From Limnobaculum xujianqingii (GTDB taxonomy: Bacteria > Pseudomonadota > Gammaproteobacteria > Enterobacterales > Enterobacteriaceae), in NCBI RefSeq assembly GCF_013394855.1, contig NZ_JABMLK010000001.1, positions 1,116,001 to 1,180,000 of the forward strand: a stretch of DNA of 64,000 nt, given 5' to 3'. Numbering within the stretch: the stretch's first letter is position 1; each line of letters opens with the position of its first letter. Of the stretch, positions 38,456-50,346 are shown piece after piece. The notes below the pieces were generated by a model. That model was not told the origin of the DNA and did no database searches. It was given only the letters and a program-made list of their open reading frames with translations. A program made the position numbers and the translations under genes.

Positions 38456-38480
38456 CAATTCATGTCAGGAACAACCTTAA

Positions 38481-39053
38481 TTACCAGTCTCGAACTGGTC
38501 CGGTATCAACATGTACAAAATTACTTGATGGGTAATAACCTACCCCACCGGATTTCATCTGTAAGGCCGCATCCCTCAAACTTTTCAGAGATACACCATC
38601 AATACGAATATCCGCAGCCTGACCTAATGTATGATAACTATGTTTTGCCACACCACGTTTCTGACTACGCATACTATTATTGGAGTCGACGCTACGATAG
38701 CCACAAATAAGTTCAATTTGTTTATTACCAAACTGCTTTTGTAAATAATGAAGCTTATCGTAAAGCTGTGGATCAATAGTGGTAATTTGATCGTTACGTC
38801 GATCGCGGAATATATGATTTAAGCGGGAGAGCTCTGTTTTATCATAGCTCTTACCGTTAAAGTAAGTAGACTTAATTGTTTCATTTGTATTGATATTCTT
38901 AATCAATAAAGTACGGGTACGTAATGCACTCTTACTTTTCTTTGTCGTTGAGGTACTGGAAGCAGCAAATGCCGCATCAGGAATAAGTGCCAAGCCTAAT
39001 GCTGCGCCGCTAATGGCCAGCCATTTACGACGGTGATGATCAATTTTATCCAT
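38481..39053 (-). CDS. mepK: Murein endopeptidase MepK, peptidase M15 family
   Basis: MepK (YcbK) cleaves mDAP-mDAP (3-3) cross-links in peptidoglycan in the periplasm. The N-terminus MDKIDHHRRKWLAISGAALG carries a twin-arginine signal, followed by a hydrophobic stretch ending DAAFA, so export by Tat is likely. The zinc-site segments SYHTLGQAADIRIDG (H..G.A.D) and NFVHVDTGP (H) are present, as is the GYRS motif. Length is 190 aa against 182 in E. coli. It sits directly downstream of the L,D-transpeptidase gene ldtD, whose 3-3 cross-links are its substrates. Confidence 0.93.
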   Translation of the reverse strand: MDKIDHHRRKWLAISGAALGLALIPDAAFAASSTSTTKKSKSALRTRTLLIKNINTNETIKSTYFNGKSYDKTELSRLNHIFRDRRNDQITTIDPQLYDKLHYLQKQFGNKQIELICGYRSVDSNNSMRSQKRGVAKHSYHTLGQAADIRIDGVSLKSLRDAALQMKSGGVGYYPSSNFVHVDTGPVRDW

Positions 39054-39250
39054 AATTCTATTTATACTCAGTAAAACAGGTTACAAAATAATTTCGTTAC
39101 ACGATAACCACTGACATGAACTGATTTATGCCATATTGCTACACTACCTGAGTAGTAAGCAAAAGTGTGAAGAAAAACAAACGAATACTAGGTTAAGTCT
39201 CTATGTAGCATAACTTTTAATGCTTCACAGTCCAGACTTTGACTGTTTCT

Positions 39251-39276
39251 ACGGGTGCTTAAATGTAAGCACCCGT
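39251..39276 (-). terminator. Hairpin after ldtD
   Basis: Perfect 11-bp stem ACGGGTGCTTA / TAAGCACCCGT, 4-nt loop, about 45 bp after the ldtD stop. No T run follows, so termination may depend on Rho or be partial. Confidence 0.55.
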
Positions 39277-39319
39277 GAACAGATAATGTTATGACAACAA
39301 AAATGAAAGGATTACTGCA

Positions 39320-41095
39320 TTAGCGCAATAATTTTTCTACCTGAGGTAACTCTTTAATCCCTTCCTGTGCCGCACTGTCATATCCATAAATATCAGTACG
39401 GAATTCAGGCGTACCGCTATTTGACACCCAAGAGGTCATATAATAAAGCTGCACAGGAATCTCTTCACGAATATTGGCATACGTTGTGCTGCCGCGTTTC
39501 AGAGTGTTTTGAATTTTATTGTCATCCCAACCCACTTCATTTAACAAAATATTCGCCAGTTCAGATGCTTTATTAACCCGAATACAGCCTGAGCTTAACG
39601 CTCTCATATTTTTGTCAAATAAACGATGGTTAGGGGTATCGTGCAAATAAATTGCATCATCATTCGGCATGTTAAACTTGAAACGACCTAATGCATTACC
39701 ACGACCAGGAGCTTGCTGTAAGCGGTAATTCCCACCCGCTGACCAGTCAATGGTGCTTGGATCAACAACCGTTGCGCCTTTGCCCCAACCGGAATAAACA
39801 GTATAACCGCCGCGTTTCAGATATTCTGCATCGCGTTTAGCTTTAGGAACTAAATCTTCACGAATTAATTTAACCGGAACGTTCCATGGTGGGTTAACAA
39901 CCACGTTGTTTAATGCACTACTCATTAATGGTGTTTTGCGTTTTACAGAACCAACAATAACCCGGGATTCCAGAATCAATTCGCTATTCACATAATAAGC
40001 CAGTGAATAATCGGGAATATTAACGAAGATACCGTGATCCATTGAATTTGGTAATAAGCGTAAACGCTGGATATTCAGTGCTAAAATAGCCGCACGGGTT
40101 TGCGGAGCCATGTTTAACGCTTCACGAGTCGTGTTACCAATTACACCATCAGTTTCCATGCCATACATTTGTTGGAAACGTTTTACGCCATCCACCAACT
40201 CACCACTGTACACCAGTGATACTTTTTTCTTCGGTGCTGACGTTTCCCCTTCTGCAGTTGCATTATGAGAAGTTGTTTCTGCATCACCTTTGATCAGACC
40301 GCTGCGCGTTAGGATATCTCTCAATACAGGAACATCTTTATGGCTGTTACCCGGACGCAGGCTTTGCTTGGCAAGTGTCATTTGCGGCCATGGTTGAACA
40401 TCTTCAACTAACGGCTTTAATGAATCATGCATTTTGCTATAAAAAGTATTTTGCGGAGCTAAACTTTGAATAAACTTATCTGAACTACCATCCTTCACCG
40501 CTTGTTGCCATTGACCGATCATTTCGACTGAAGGCGCGGCCATTTTGTAAGAGCCTTTGTTGTATAACCAACGATTGCCATTAGCTTTAACACCCTCAAC
40601 AAAATGCATATAGCCCAGTAAAGCATCAGACAGTACAGCATCTTTGGCAATGCCAGTAATTTCTGGTTGAGTGAGTAATTTTGCCCACTGACCAAACTGA
40701 GGTTGTATGCCCGCCAACGCCATTTCTGCTAGTTGTTGTTCAAACAGTTTCTGAACTTTTTCGTCTTCCCACAGGGATTTCATTTCTGAAGTGGTATAGA
40801 TCGAGCTCAATTCAGGCATGAACTTTAATGTTACGCCTGCAGGTAATGCCGCAAGTAATGCATCACGCGTTTGAGCAACAACAACAGGATCCTGCACAGG
40901 CACTTCAACTGCGGTGGTTTCGGCTGCTACTTGCTCACCTTCCGTTGTAGCTGGCGCTTCAGCAGAAATAGTCGCTGGAGCCTGATTATTCAGGTCTTCA
41001 TCAGCGGCACATCCGCCCAATGGAAATGCCATCAACGCTGTTAATGTGCATTTAACCGCTAAACTTTTAATAATTTTTCGTTTTACCAACAACAT
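39320..41095 (-). CDS. ldtD: L,D-transpeptidase LdtD
   Basis: LdtD (YcbB) makes 3-3 cross-links in peptidoglycan, acting in the periplasm under envelope stress. The 591-aa protein has an N-terminal scaffold domain, a peptidoglycan-binding domain (VKRFQQMYGMETDGVIG, about residues 305-325) and the YkuD catalytic domain with HDTPNHRLFDKNMRALSSGCIRVN, containing the catalytic His and Cys. The start ATG at 41095 gives MLLVKRKIIKSLAVK. Unlike E. coli LdtD as I remember it, the signal peptide ends in FPLGGCAAD, a good lipobox, so this protein may be lipid-anchored. A Ala/Glu/Thr-rich linker follows the Cys. Confidence 0.93.
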   Translation of the reverse strand: MLLVKRKIIKSLAVKCTLTALMAFPLGGCAADEDLNNQAPATISAEAPATTEGEQVAAETTAVEVPVQDPVVVAQTRDALLAALPAGVTLKFMPELSSIYTTSEMKSLWEDEKVQKLFEQQLAEMALAGIQPQFGQWAKLLTQPEITGIAKDAVLSDALLGYMHFVEGVKANGNRWLYNKGSYKMAAPSVEMIGQWQQAVKDGSSDKFIQSLAPQNTFYSKMHDSLKPLVEDVQPWPQMTLAKQSLRPGNSHKDVPVLRDILTRSGLIKGDAETTSHNATAEGETSAPKKKVSLVYSGELVDGVKRFQQMYGMETDGVIGNTTREALNMAPQTRAAILALNIQRLRLLPNSMDHGIFVNIPDYSLAYYVNSELILESRVIVGSVKRKTPLMSSALNNVVVNPPWNVPVKLIREDLVPKAKRDAEYLKRGGYTVYSGWGKGATVVDPSTIDWSAGGNYRLQQAPGRGNALGRFKFNMPNDDAIYLHDTPNHRLFDKNMRALSSGCIRVNKASELANILLNEVGWDDNKIQNTLKRGSTTYANIREEIPVQLYYMTSWVSNSGTPEFRTDIYGYDSAAQEGIKELPQVEKLLR

Positions 41096-41228
41096 CCTTT
41101 GTCCCCTGCTTTTACCAACATATTATTGACCATCGCCACTATGCCCCATTTGAACGTTAAAATGGCTTGATAAACATGCGCTCTTATTAAAACATTTCTA
41201 CCAAACATCCTGTATAAATTGGCATTCG

Positions 41229-41252
41229 AAAAATTGGCCGCCTTTCGGCGAC
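41229..41252 (-). terminator. Intrinsic terminator after mukB
   Basis: Minus strand GTCGCC-GAAA-GGCGGC followed by CAATTTTTC: a short GC-rich stem with a GNRA tetraloop and a T run. Confidence 0.8.
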
Positions 41253-41306
41253 CTTAAACACAGATTATCTTAACAAGATAACAATAAACAATAATCTAAC
41301 ATCGTT

Positions 41307-44300
41307 TTATTGTAACAACTCTTCAGAAACATCTGGTTCATCACTTTTTTTCGCTTCACTTTCAACTTTAGCAGGCTCTTTATCGGCTGCAAACCCTTTA
41401 AGGCCAACCACATGAACATGTTCATGATTCTGGAATACCTTACGAACCAACTTATAGGTTGTTCCCTTCTCCGGACTAATGTTCTCCGGAGCCGCGATCA
41501 CCAACTGCATCTCTAAACGATCGCAAAGCTCAAACAGTGTCGCAATAGAGTTGGCATCCAGACGCGCGGCTTCATCCAGGAACAGCAGACGACATGGCGA
41601 AATATCTTTCCCACGTAGACGCCTTGATTCCTCTTCCCAGCTCTGAACCACCATCACCAAAATTGACATCCCAGTACCGATAGCTTCACCGGTTGACAAG
41701 GCTCCACTTTCTGCACGCAACCAGCCGTCAGAGCCGCGATACACTTCAACTTCCAGCTCCAGATAGTTACGATAGTCCAGCAACTCTTCACCAATGGTTT
41801 GGGCTGTGCGCTGCCCCATATCAATATGTGGATTCAAGCGCTGGTAAAGTTTGGCTAAAGCTTCAGAGAAGGTTAAACGGTTACTGCTAAACAGATCCTG
41901 ATGCTGCTCTTGCTGTTCAGAAAGAACTTCAAGCAATGTCGCATGAGCTTCACGCACATTCACATTCAAACGCACGCTCTTAACCTGACCAAAGGCCACG
42001 GCCTGTAAGCCCTGGTTCAACATACGAATACGATTCTGTTCGCGCTGAATAGTTTTGCGAATAATGTTTGCTACGCTCTTGGAACTGATAGCCAGCTTCT
42101 GCTCACGGGCCGTTAACTCTTCCGTCAGGCGGGCCAGTTCGATTTCCATTTGTTCAATGGCTTCAACCGGATCGTCGGTACGAATAATATCCTGACGAAT
42201 ACGCTCACGCAGATGCTGGTAAACCGCAATATAGAACTGAATTTTTCGTTCCGGGCGTTTAGGATCTTCCGAGGCTCTAAGTACATCACGTAAATGTTCG
42301 TTATCAGCAACGGCCAGGCGCAATGCACCTAATGCTTTATCCGACATTGAACGCAGTTCGTCTGCATCCATATAGGCTAATTCACGACGATGCAGACGAC
42401 GTTCAACATCATTATCTTTAACCAGACGCATGACCAGACACCAACCGGCTTTCGCGGTTACCACCTGTTCACGAATCTGATGATATTCACGTTCGGCTTT
42501 ACGTAAGCGCTTCTGTAAATTATCCATTTCGGCTTCACAGAAGGTAATTTGTTTTTCTAACTGATTACAGCGCTGGCGATTCTGATGAAGTCCGGCATAC
42601 AGCTCATCACGACGTTGTTTAGCTCTGGCTTCAGCATCTGGATCGGCCTGAACACCAATATCCTGCAGCTCCTGCCCTAACTCTTTCAGCATCTCTCGTT
42701 TAGCATCGTAAGAACTCTTAAGGGATGCTAATACCTGATTAAACTGTGCTGCCTGAGCCTGATAAGATTTTAACTGCTCTCTGGCGCGACTACGTTCAGC
42801 TTCCGCCTGTTCCAGACGCTGACGCAGCTTATCATTCAAATCAGAGTTTTCCGTCAGCATGCCAGCAGAATCACTGTAACTGAAGTGAACCCGGCGCTGT
42901 ACCACTTCCGTCAATGCGAAAGCCTGCTGCTTGGCCTGACGCTGCACGGTTTGTGCCTGAGCATAGCTAGCCTGTAAATTCTCATGCTGCGTTGGGTCGC
43001 TTTGCAGCACGGCAACTAACGGCTCAAGTTTGTTTAACGTGTTGCCATGTTGTTGAACATAGCGGGCAGCTTCCTGCGCCTCTTCCAGATCTTCCCGAAT
43101 AACGTCAACACGCTCAGTCAGGGAGTCATCACCCATCAGATGTAACAATGGCATGATGCGGTTTAACTGGCTGATGCTCTCTTTGGTCTGATCGAGTTGC
43201 TGCTTATGCTGACGTTCCTGCCCTTCATGACCATTTAGCTCACGCTCAATCTCATTACGACGGGAAGTTAACTGGCGTATTTCCGCTTCCGGATCGCTTT
43301 CAAACACTACCGAAAGATGTGTACCTACAAAACGGCTAAAGCTTTGGTGTAGACGCTGCGTTTTTTGTACATCAAAAGAGATAGTGGCATAACGTTCTGC
43401 CAGCTCTTCACGCTCAGTACTCAATACTTCCAGACGATTCTCACGTGCTGCCCGACCAAATAATGGCACCTCAGGGAAACGTGAATAACGCCACTGGCGA
43501 TCGGAAACTTTAACAACGATTGCGCCCGTGAGCTCTTCCGCTTCAAAGACGCTGTCATCAAATGACTGGGGATCCCCTTCAATCAGATACAAATCTTCCG
43601 GGCAATCTTCCAGAGAATCTAAATGTTCGCGTAACAGAGAAAGGTCCGGAACTACGATACCGTGACGAGCTGGTCCGTATAATGCGGAGAAATAAGGTGC
43701 ATCATCCAGTACCACATCATCATAAATCTCAGATAACAACACGCCACCAAAACGCTCGGCTAAAGCCAGCAGGCGACTGTCTTCCGCACCACTTGGCTGA
43801 CTCAGTCGTTCAATTTGCTGCTCAATTAAACTTTTTTGCTGTGATATCTGATCGCGCTCAACGGTCGTTTCGCGCTCACGCTCTAACAGATACTGCATCT
43901 GCTCGGTAATCTGAGCGCTGTTTTCCAGACTTTCGCCACACTGCTCACTGAGCTGAGTAAGCGCATCCTGAGCGGTAATCCAGACAGGAGCTCGATCGGA
44001 TAGCTGCTTAATACGACTATTGGCTTGATCCAGTTCCTGACGCAACGTCATTCTCTGTTCGCCAAAGCTGGCGGCGCCCTGAGACAGCTCTTCCAGTCGC
44101 ATCTCTAGTTCACTACGAACTTCTTCTAACTCTTCCAGTTGATAGTCATGTCCGGCTTTTTTACAGAATTCTTGCAGCAGACGTTCTGCATCTTGTTGCT
44201 CGCGTAAACGCTGCTCCAGCTCAGAGAGCTGAATTCGCAACGCATTGACGCGTTCTGCCTGATGCTGCTGTGATGACCAGTCGCGCAATAACTCTTTTGC

Positions 44301-45791
44301 TGTCTTCCAGGCATCTGCCCGACTAACTTCACCGGCCATTTTGCAAACCAGTTGATAGGCTTCTTCAAACTGGCTGTGAGCCGCATCGGCTACGCTAAGC
44401 TTTTGCTCCAGTGCTAATAATGCTTCGGTAGCTTCTTGCTCGCGGGCAGTAAAGGTTTCTAACCATTCATCTGCATTGTCTGCGGTCAACTCCGGTAACT
44501 GACATACTTCCCTGGCTCGTTCCAACGCGGTTAATGCCTGCTGATATTGGATAGCCCGGGTTTGCTGTACGTCCAGCGCCTGTTGATAGTCAGCCAGTTG
44601 GCTTTTTAGTTCATCAACTTCAAGTTCAGAGCCCTCAGTACGAGCCTGATATTCAGCCAGTTGTTCGCTGGATTCAGCAACAACTTCATTTTGCTCTTCT
44701 AAACGGTAAGTCAGCTCATCCAGATCGCCCTGATAGCGCTCGATTTTTTCCTGCTGACGCATAGCCGTTTGTACTAAGTTGAGATGATCGCTGGCAGCCT
44801 GGTAATCCATTTCAAGATCGGATTGTGCTCCGGACTGCTCAGCCAGTTCTCTTGCCATTTCAACATGGCGATACTGTTCTGTAACCAATTGTGCCCGACT
44901 GGTAAGCAACTCACGACGCAGCACTAATGCGCCATCAAGATAAACCCGTCGTTCGTTGGCATGACGCATGTAATCCGCTGCCACATACGAGGTTGCCTCG
45001 GAAATAAGATGCTTAAACAGATCGCGGTCAGATTGAGTAACCCGAATCGCTTCAAGCGTCATGCGGTTTTCCCGCAGCGCTGATTCCATATCCTGGAAGG
45101 CTTTACGCACCCCACTGTTTTCCGGCAACAGGTAATCCCGCAATGAACGGGTAATGGCGCTGGAAATACCACCATACAGTGATGCTTCAATCAGACGATA
45201 GAACTTGCTGCGATCGGAAGAAGAGCGTAAACGCTTAGGAATAACACCCAGATCAAACATCAGGGCGTGATAATCGGCAATGGAGTTAAATTGCTTAAAC
45301 TGAACGCCTTCGATGGCTTCAACCCGCTCTTTTAACTCAGGCAGAGGCAAGACGCGAGCCTGACGCTCACCGACGGTTTCAGTCAGAATTTGAGTTGGCT
45401 GTATTGCTGCCGGTAAGCCAGAAATAGTGAATGGTTTAATATCCACTTTCTTATCACGACCAGCAACCTGCTGTAAGCGAACCCCACAAATAACGCGCTG
45501 ATGGCGAGAGTTAACCACGTCCAGCGTGGCATAACACACACCGGCTTTTAACTTACCATACAGACCTTTATCTCTGGAACCACTGGTTGCACCGGCTTCC
45601 GTAGTATTACGGAAGTGAAGCAGCGTCAGGTCGGGAATCAAAGCAGTAACGAAAGCCGCCATAGTGGTGGATTTTCCTGCCCCGTTACCACCGGAAAGAG
45701 TAGTGACTAACTCATCCAGATCAAAGGTACGGGCAAAAAAGCCATTCCAGTTGACCAGCGTTAGTGAGCGAAATTTACCGCGTTCAATCAT
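41307..45791 (-). CDS. mukB: Chromosome partition SMC-like protein MukB
   Basis: MukB is the SMC-like ATPase of the MukBEF condensin that compacts and segregates the chromosome. The 1494-aa protein (1486 in E. coli) has the N-terminal ATPase head with Walker [11 protein letters not shown] at about residues 34-43, two long coiled coils (Gln/Glu/Arg-rich) around a hinge at about residues 650-780 ([13 protein letters not shown] ... [10 protein letters not shown]), and a C-terminal head with [10 protein letters not shown] signature and [11 protein letters not shown]alker B. ATG overlaps the mukE stop (ATGA). Last gene of the operon cmoM-mukF-mukE-mukB. Confidence 0.97.
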   Translation of the reverse strand: MIERGKFRSLTLVNWNGFFARTFDLDELVTTLSGGNGAGKSTTMAAFVTALIPDLTLLHFRNTTEAGATSGSRDKGLYGKLKAGVCYATLDVVNSRHQRVICGVRLQQVAGRDKKVDIKPFTISGLPAAIQPTQILTETVGERQARVLPLPELKERVEAIEGVQFKQFNSIADYHALMFDLGVIPKRLRSSSDRSKFYRLIEASLYGGISSAITRSLRDYLLPENSGVRKAFQDMESALRENRMTLEAIRVTQSDRDLFKHLISEATSYVAADYMRHANERRVYLDGALVLRRELLTSRAQLVTEQYRHVEMARELAEQSGAQSDLEMDYQAASDHLNLVQTAMRQQEKIERYQGDLDELTYRLEEQNEVVAESSEQLAEYQARTEGSELEVDELKSQLADYQQALDVQQTRAIQYQQALTALERAREVCQLPELTADNADEWLETFTAREQEATEALLALEQKLSVADAAHSQFEEAYQLVCKMAGEVSRADAWKTAKELLRDWSSQQHQAERVNALRIQLSELEQRLREQQDAERLLQEFCKKAGHDYQLEELEEVRSELEMRLEELSQGAASFGEQRMTLRQELDQANSRIKQLSDRAPVWITAQDALTQLSEQCGESLENSAQITEQMQYLLERERETTVERDQISQQKSLIEQQIERLSQPSGAEDSRLLALAERFGGVLLSEIYDDVVLDDAPYFSALYGPARHGIVVPDLSLLREHLDSLEDCPEDLYLIEGDPQSFDDSVFEAEELTGAIVVKVSDRQWRYSRFPEVPLFGRAARENRLEVLSTEREELAERYATISFDVQKTQRLHQSFSRFVGTHLSVVFESDPEAEIRQLTSRRNEIERELNGHEGQERQHKQQLDQTKESISQLNRIMPLLHLMGDDSLTERVDVIREDLEEAQEAARYVQQHGNTLNKLEPLVAVLQSDPTQHENLQASYAQAQTVQRQAKQQAFALTEVVQRRVHFSYSDSAGMLTENSDLNDKLRQRLEQAEAERSRAREQLKSYQAQAAQFNQVLASLKSSYDAKREMLKELGQELQDIGVQADPDAEARAKQRRDELYAGLHQNRQRCNQLEKQITFCEAEMDNLQKRLRKAEREYHQIREQVVTAKAGWCLVMRLVKDNDVERRLHRRELAYMDADELRSMSDKALGALRLAVADNEHLRDVLRASEDPKRPERKIQFYIAVYQHLRERIRQDIIRTDDPVEAIEQMEIELARLTEELTAREQKLAISSKSVANIIRKTIQREQNRIRMLNQGLQAVAFGQVKSVRLNVNVREAHATLLEVLSEQQEQHQDLFSSNRLTFSEALAKLYQRLNPHIDMGQRTAQTIGEELLDYRNYLELEVEVYRGSDGWLRAESGALSTGEAIGTGMSILVMVVQSWEEESRRLRGKDISPCRLLFLDEAARLDANSIATLFELCDRLEMQLVIAAPENISPEKGTTYKLVRKVFQNHEHVHVVGLKGFAADKEPAKVESEAKKSDEPDVSEELLQ

Positions 45792-46504
45792 TCCTGTTCA
45801 TCCTCCGCGCTATCCGCCACGTTTTCATTATTCTGGTCATCATCAGACAGTGACAAACTGTTTTCCAGCGGCATCGCTTCACCATCACGAATCATGCGCA
45901 GTTGCGCTTCTCTTGGGTCATCACTGCTGCGAACATCCGCGCCAAAACGGAAAACCGCTTCGGTAATTCTAAACTTAGTACTGTCCGTTCCCATAAAAGT
46001 AACCATGCCTAAACGACGCAGTCGGTTAAGGGAAGTTCGGACTTTTTCCTGCAGTTTTTGACGGTCAAGATCGGAACCGGTAGAACGCTGATTGACGTAT
46101 TTTAATAATTTACTTTCATCCGCCAGCGAAATCAGCTCTTCATACAGCTCCTGACCACTAAAAATACCTTCCTGAGCTAGTCGCTCCGGACTGAGATAGA
46201 GATAACAAAGGATCTTACCTACCATCATATCCAGCTCGGACAGAACTGAGCGAGAAATGAGCGTAGTAGAGCGAGGGCGCAAATAGAAGAACCCTTCTGG
46301 CGCCCGAATTAACTCAACGTTATAACGTTGGTAAAACAGCTCCAGCTCATCCTGATAGTCCATCAGAAAAGCATGATTATCCAGCTCATCAATACCGATA
46401 TGGCGACCAGAGCGCAATTGGCTATCAAGTGCCGGGAAAAGTGAATTGGCAATTGCCTGAGCCAGCTTTGCCGGCATAATTTGTTCAATATTTGTCGATG
46501 ACAT
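45788..46504 (-). CDS. mukE: Condensin subunit MukE
   Basis: MukE binds MukF and regulates DNA entry into the MukBEF complex. I take the ATG at 46504 ([18 protein letters not shown]), which matches E. coli; an upstream in-frame start at 46585 would add 27 residues inside mukF. Length is 238 aa. The winged-helix protein has the conserved [17 protein letters not shown] and the [20 protein letters not shown] segment, then an acidic tail ([18 protein letters not shown]). The start lies inside the last codons of mukF (20-bp overlap), and the stop overlaps the mukB start, so translation is coupled. Confidence 0.95.
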   Translation of the reverse strand: MSSTNIEQIMPAKLAQAIANSLFPALDSQLRSGRHIGIDELDNHAFLMDYQDELELFYQRYNVELIRAPEGFFYLRPRSTTLISRSVLSELDMMVGKILCYLYLSPERLAQEGIFSGQELYEELISLADESKLLKYVNQRSTGSDLDRQKLQEKVRTSLNRLRRLGMVTFMGTDSTKFRITEAVFRFGADVRSSDDPREAQLRMIRDGEAMPLENSLSLSDDDQNNENVADSAEDEQE

Positions 46505-47807
46505 GGGCCTGCACCTTGGCTCCGTAATCGTTAATCGACTGCCATTCGGCAGGCAATCCGGAGAAATCAGCATCTGCCACACCAAGTCTGACGGCCTGAT
46601 CGACTAACAGTCGGGCTACATCAAAGTGGCGGGAGCGTGGGAATTGAGTCAAATAGCTACGCATAACTGCACCAAGATCCAGCGGCCGGGCATCCCGTCG
46701 ATAGACCTCAAGAGCAACTTCAATATGCGCTGCGATTTGCTCTCGCATTTCGGTAAATTCTTCAAATTCTAAATCTGGTGGAAGCTCACCGGTAACCTCT
46801 TCACTGCGCAACGCTAACTCTTCGTCACGCATATCAAACAAACGTTCAGCATTGGCGTAAGTCAACGCCCATGGCTGATCAAAGTAGGTTTGTAATGATT
46901 GACGTAAGCGCTGGGAGAAGATTCGGTTTTTATCCATATCTATCGCAGTACGAATAAATTTATGGATATGGCGATCGTAGCCAATCCACAGGTCAATGGC
47001 TTGCTGGCCCCAGCTAATAATACGGTCCAGTTTAGATTGCAGATCCAATACCAATTTATCAACAAACAACAATTCAGAATTGTTCATTGTGGCATCCTGA
47101 ATGCGCAATAAATTAGCCTGAAGTTTATCCCCGGCGGCTTCCAGAGTATCCTGCAATTCTCGCAGAGTACCGGAGGTTTCCATCAATAAGGCTTCACAGC
47201 TCGAAATAGCAGCACGCCAGTCTTTACCTAACAGGGCAGCGATATCATCTTTTACGTTTTGTTGCTGCTCATCCATTATGCGCTGGGTGAGATCGATACT
47301 GTCAAAAATTTCGGCCACCGAGTATTTGAGCGGGGCGAATACGTTTCTGTGCCAATGGAAATCATCACCGCCCTCTTCAGCCGCTTCGGCCGCCAGGTTC
47401 AATTCCTGGGCAACAATCGATAGCTGCATAGAGAGACGCAGTGAAGAGAATTCACGCTGACGAATATAATAATCCGTAATACCTATACCTAAAGGCGTTA
47501 AACGATAGATAGCATTACCATCTGCCAGTTCACTGGTAAAACGGTTCAAAAGTCGTTGTTTCACCATGTCGTTGATAGCATTGTTGGCACGTACGGCAAT
47601 GGTTTCGTGAGTTTGCTCGAACCCTTTACTGACGTGTCTGAATGCATCAACCAGCTCGCCTTCACTCATTTCACCATCCAGCCGATCGCTGTTCAGTGTG
47701 GCAATGGCTAATAAAAATGCCAGACGTTCTGTTGGTAACGACAATGAAAAATCATTTTTACGAGCCCAGGCGACCAGTTCCGGTACAGTCTGGGAAAAAT
47801 CACTCAT
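46485..47807 (-). CDS. mukF: Condensin kleisin subunit MukF
   Basis: MukF is the kleisin that links MukB heads. The 440-aa product (same length as E. coli) begins [20 protein letters not shown], with the N-terminal winged-helix and dimerisation helices, an acidic linker ([18 protein letters not shown]) and a C-terminal MukB-binding domain. The conserved [16 protein letters not shown] is present. Its start overlaps the cmoM stop by 4 bp (ATGA). Operon order matches E. coli. Confidence 0.96.
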   Translation of the reverse strand: MSDFSQTVPELVAWARKNDFSLSLPTERLAFLLAIATLNSDRLDGEMSEGELVDAFRHVSKGFEQTHETIAVRANNAINDMVKQRLLNRFTSELADGNAIYRLTPLGIGITDYYIRQREFSSLRLSMQLSIVAQELNLAAEAAEEGGDDFHWHRNVFAPLKYSVAEIFDSIDLTQRIMDEQQQNVKDDIAALLGKDWRAAISSCEALLMETSGTLRELQDTLEAAGDKLQANLLRIQDATMNNSELLFVDKLVLDLQSKLDRIISWGQQAIDLWIGYDRHIHKFIRTAIDMDKNRIFSQRLRQSLQTYFDQPWALTYANAERLFDMRDEELALRSEEVTGELPPDLEFEEFTEMREQIAAHIEVALEVYRRDARPLDLGAVMRSYLTQFPRSRHFDVARLLVDQAVRLGVADADFSGLPAEWQSINDYGAKVQAHVIDKY

Positions 47808-48607
47808 AGTTCATCCTTTACGTTCGACTCGTTTGGCTTTTGTGCTATCACATGAATATAACGTCCCAAACTGACAAACGGCTCTTGTCGGCAATAGCGT
47901 AGTTCCAGTGCCAGCAAGGCAGCAAAATCCTGCTGCTGTTGTTGTTTATTCTGTGTGTAATCATGAAAAACCCGGACCCCGCTCTTACCGATGGTAACCA
48001 TCTGCATTTCATCCAGCCAATTATAGACCTTCTGAGGTTCCAATGGTCGGTCAGGTGACAGCGTTCGCTTTTTCTTTTTTTGCATCCCGGCTTCAATGTA
48101 GCCAAAATTACCTAACGTAATATTACGAAATAACAGTGCGTTATAATTGTAAAACATCAATGATAACATGCCTGCTGGTTGCAGGCATTGGATCAGCGCT
48201 TCCAGCGTGCCACGTTGATCCTGAACCCATTCTAAAACTGCATGAAACAATACCAGATCTACCGGCTGTTCTAAATGATCTGATACATCCTTTGCTGCAC
48301 AGTGAATAAATTGTATTTGTTGGCTCACACCTTTTTCTGCCGCGGCCAATTCTGCCCGCTTCAACATCTCGGCTGAAATATCACAGAAAATCACCTGGTG
48401 CCCGCGTGCAGCCATCTCACAGGCCATTACCCCTTCACCACCACCAGCATCAAGAATGCGTAGAGGGCGCTGAGGCATAAGTGACAGCAGATTCTCGAGA
48501 TCCTGCCACAACACTGCCTGACGAATTTCGCCTTTTGTCGTACCATAAATATTGCGGGAAAATTTTTCCGCAATATCATCAAAATTACGATCTTTGGTGG
48601 CTCTCAA
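47804..48607 (-). CDS. cmoM: tRNA 5-carboxymethoxyuridine methyltransferase
   Basis: CmoM (formerly SmtA) methylates cmo5U34 to the methyl ester in tRNAs, using SAM; cytoplasmic. The SAM-binding motif [13 protein letters not shown] ([16 protein letters not shown]) and [25 protein letters not shown] and [15 protein letters not shown] match E. coli. I favour the TTG at 48607, which has GGAG 5-6 nt upstream and gives a start close to E. coli ([19 protein letters not shown]). An ATG at 48634 in the same frame has a poor ribosome site. First gene of the muk operon. Confidence 0.93.
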   Translation of the reverse strand: MRATKDRNFDDIAEKFSRNIYGTTKGEIRQAVLWQDLENLLSLMPQRPLRILDAGGGEGVMACEMAARGHQVIFCDISAEMLKRAELAAAEKGVSQQIQFIHCAAKDVSDHLEQPVDLVLFHAVLEWVQDQRGTLEALIQCLQPAGMLSLMFYNYNALLFRNITLGNFGYIEAGMQKKKKRTLSPDRPLEPQKVYNWLDEMQMVTIGKSGVRVFHDYTQNKQQQQQDFAALLALELRYCRQEPFVSLGRYIHVIAQKPNESNVKDEL

Positions 48608-48769
48608 ATTAACTCCGCCAGACTTTATTACCATAACTCACAAATGCGTCTCTTATTATATCAGCCTGCTATTTTGACACAGGCTGGTATAGAATAAATC
48701 TTATTCATCCTGTCTGGATATTCAGATGATGTTTTTTTATACAAAAAACACCTATTTTTCGGAAAAAAC

Positions 48770-49525
48770 ATGCTTTTTATTTTAAAAAAAATTATCGGCA
48801 ACTTGCTTCTTCCTTTGCCTTTTCTACTATTGTTAATGGCTATTGCTTTACTGTTACTTTGGTTTAGTCGCTGGCAAAAAAGTGCTAAAACACTACTTAC
48901 GGTAAGCTGGCTTGGTTTATTGTTATTAAGTCTGCAACCGGTTGCTGACAGATTGCTGATGCCGATAGAAAATCAGTATGCTACTTATCAAAAAAATGAA
49001 CCCATCGACTATATTGTGGTTCTGGGTGGTGGTTATACTTACAATCCAGAATGGGCTCCCAGTTCTAATCTTTTTCCTAATAGCTTACCAAGAGTTACTG
49101 AGGGTGTTCGTCTTTATCGCCAGCACCCCGGCGCTAAAATGATTTTTAGTGGGGCAGCAGCTATTTCTAACCCTCTACCTAATGCCAAAGTCGCGGCAAT
49201 GGTGGCTGAAAGTTTAGGCGTTCCCGAACAGGACATCATTATTTTGCCACAGGCCAAAGATACAATAGAGGAAGCTCAGGCAGTCGCGCAAATAGCTCAG
49301 CAAAAAACACTCTTATTAGTGACCTCTGCTAACCATCTTCCCAGAGCAATGCGTATTTTCCAAAAGGAAGGGCTAAACCCTATCCCCGCTCCAGCTAATC
49401 AGCTTGCAACCTTAGGGCCACTTAATCCTTGGGAAAAAGCTTTCCCTTCTGCTTTCTACTTGTCACACAGTGAACGCGCATGGTACGAAACGCTGGGTAA
49501 TTTATGGCTAACCATCAAAGAGTAG
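48770..49525 (+). CDS. elyC: Envelope biogenesis factor ElyC (DUF218/YdcF-like)
   Basis: ElyC is an inner-membrane protein needed for envelope integrity at low temperature and for lipid-carrier use in peptidoglycan synthesis. The 251-aa protein has two N-terminal membrane helices (LLLPLPFLLLLMAIALLLL and LLTVSWLGLLLLSLQPV), then a periplasmic DUF218 domain with YIVVLGGG, LPRVTEGVRLYRQHPGA, SGAA, KDTIEEA and TSANHLPRAMRIF. It is divergent from cmoM and convergent with kdsB through a shared terminator. Confidence 0.93.
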   Translation: MLFILKKIIGNLLLPLPFLLLLMAIALLLLWFSRWQKSAKTLLTVSWLGLLLLSLQPVADRLLMPIENQYATYQKNEPIDYIVVLGGGYTYNPEWAPSSNLFPNSLPRVTEGVRLYRQHPGAKMIFSGAAAISNPLPNAKVAAMVAESLGVPEQDIIILPQAKDTIEEAQAVAQIAQQKTLLLVTSANHLPRAMRIFQKEGLNPIPAPANQLATLGPLNPWEKAFPSAFYLSHSERAWYETLGNLWLTIKE

Positions 49526-49540
49526 TTGTTATTTGATCTT

Positions 49541-49575
49541 AATAAGCCGTTCGGAACCATCCTGAACGGCTTATT
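49541..49575. terminator. Bidirectional terminator between elyC and kdsB
   Basis: Perfect 12-bp stem AATAAGCCGTTC / GAACGGCTTATT with an 11-nt loop, then TTTT; convergent genes on both sides. Confidence 0.9.
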
Positions 49576-49593
49576 TTTATGCCCGGATAAATT

Positions 49594-50346
49594 TTATTTA
49601 TGGCCGAGGACTTCCCGAACTCGAGCCAAATCTTCTGGCGTATCGACTCCAACAGAAGGAACTTCAATCGCGGCTTCAACGTGAATCTTCTCGCCATACC
49701 ATAACACCCTTAGCTGCTCCAGCATTTCTATTTGCTCAAGCGGGCTTGGCTCCCAACTGATATAACGACGAATAAATCCAGCCCGGTAAGCATAAATACC
49801 TATATGACGCAGATAAAAATCACCGATTTCCTTCTGAGAAACAGAAAAGCGTTCGCGATCCCAGGGAATGGTCGCTCTTGAAAAATAGAGCGCATAGCCT
49901 TCACTGTTGATAACGACTTTCACTGCGTTCGGATTAAACGCTTCTTCAACAGAATTAATTGGCACAGCCAGTGTCGCCATACCTGCATCAGCACCGATTA
50001 GATTATGCGCTACCTGACGAATAATTACTGGGGGCACTAGCGGCTCATCACCCTGAACATTAACAATGATTTCATCATCACCGAATTGGTAACGTTCAAT
50101 GACTTCAGCTAAACGCTCAGTTCCTGAATTATGGTGAAGGCTGGTAAGGCAAACTTCACCACCAGCTGCTTCTACGGCTTTTTGTACATCAATATTATCG
50201 GTTGCCACTATCACTCGGGAAGCACCTGACTCCAGTGCTCTTTCCATAACGTGAACCACCATTGGCTTACCTGCAATATCCGCCAGTGGTTTACCCGGTA
50301 AACGAGTTGAAGCGTAACGCGCAGGGATAATTGCAATAAAACTCAT
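49594..50346 (-). CDS. kdsB: 3-deoxy-manno-octulosonate cytidylyltransferase
   Basis: KdsB makes CMP-Kdo from Kdo and CTP for LPS inner-core synthesis; cytoplasmic. The nucleotide-binding N-terminus [28 protein letters not shown] and RHIGIYAYR match the family, and 250 aa fits (248 in E. coli). Its ATG overlaps the stop of ycaR (ATGA). Confidence 0.96.
   Translation of the reverse strand: MSFIAIIPARYASTRLPGKPLADIAGKPMVVHVMERALESGASRVIVATDNIDVQKAVEAAGGEVCLTSLHHNSGTERLAEVIERYQFGDDEIIVNVQGDEPLVPPVIIRQVAHNLIGADAGMATLAVPINSVEEAFNPNAVKVVINSEGYALYFSRATIPWDRERFSVSQKEIGDFYLRHIGIYAYRAGFIRRYISWEPSPLEQIEMLEQLRVLWYGEKIHVEAAIEVPSVGVDTPEDLARVREVLGHK

Noticed and set aside
43562..43909. Plus-strand frame of 115 codons inside mukB
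   Set aside because: It is antisense to the conserved MukB hinge region and has no ribosome site.
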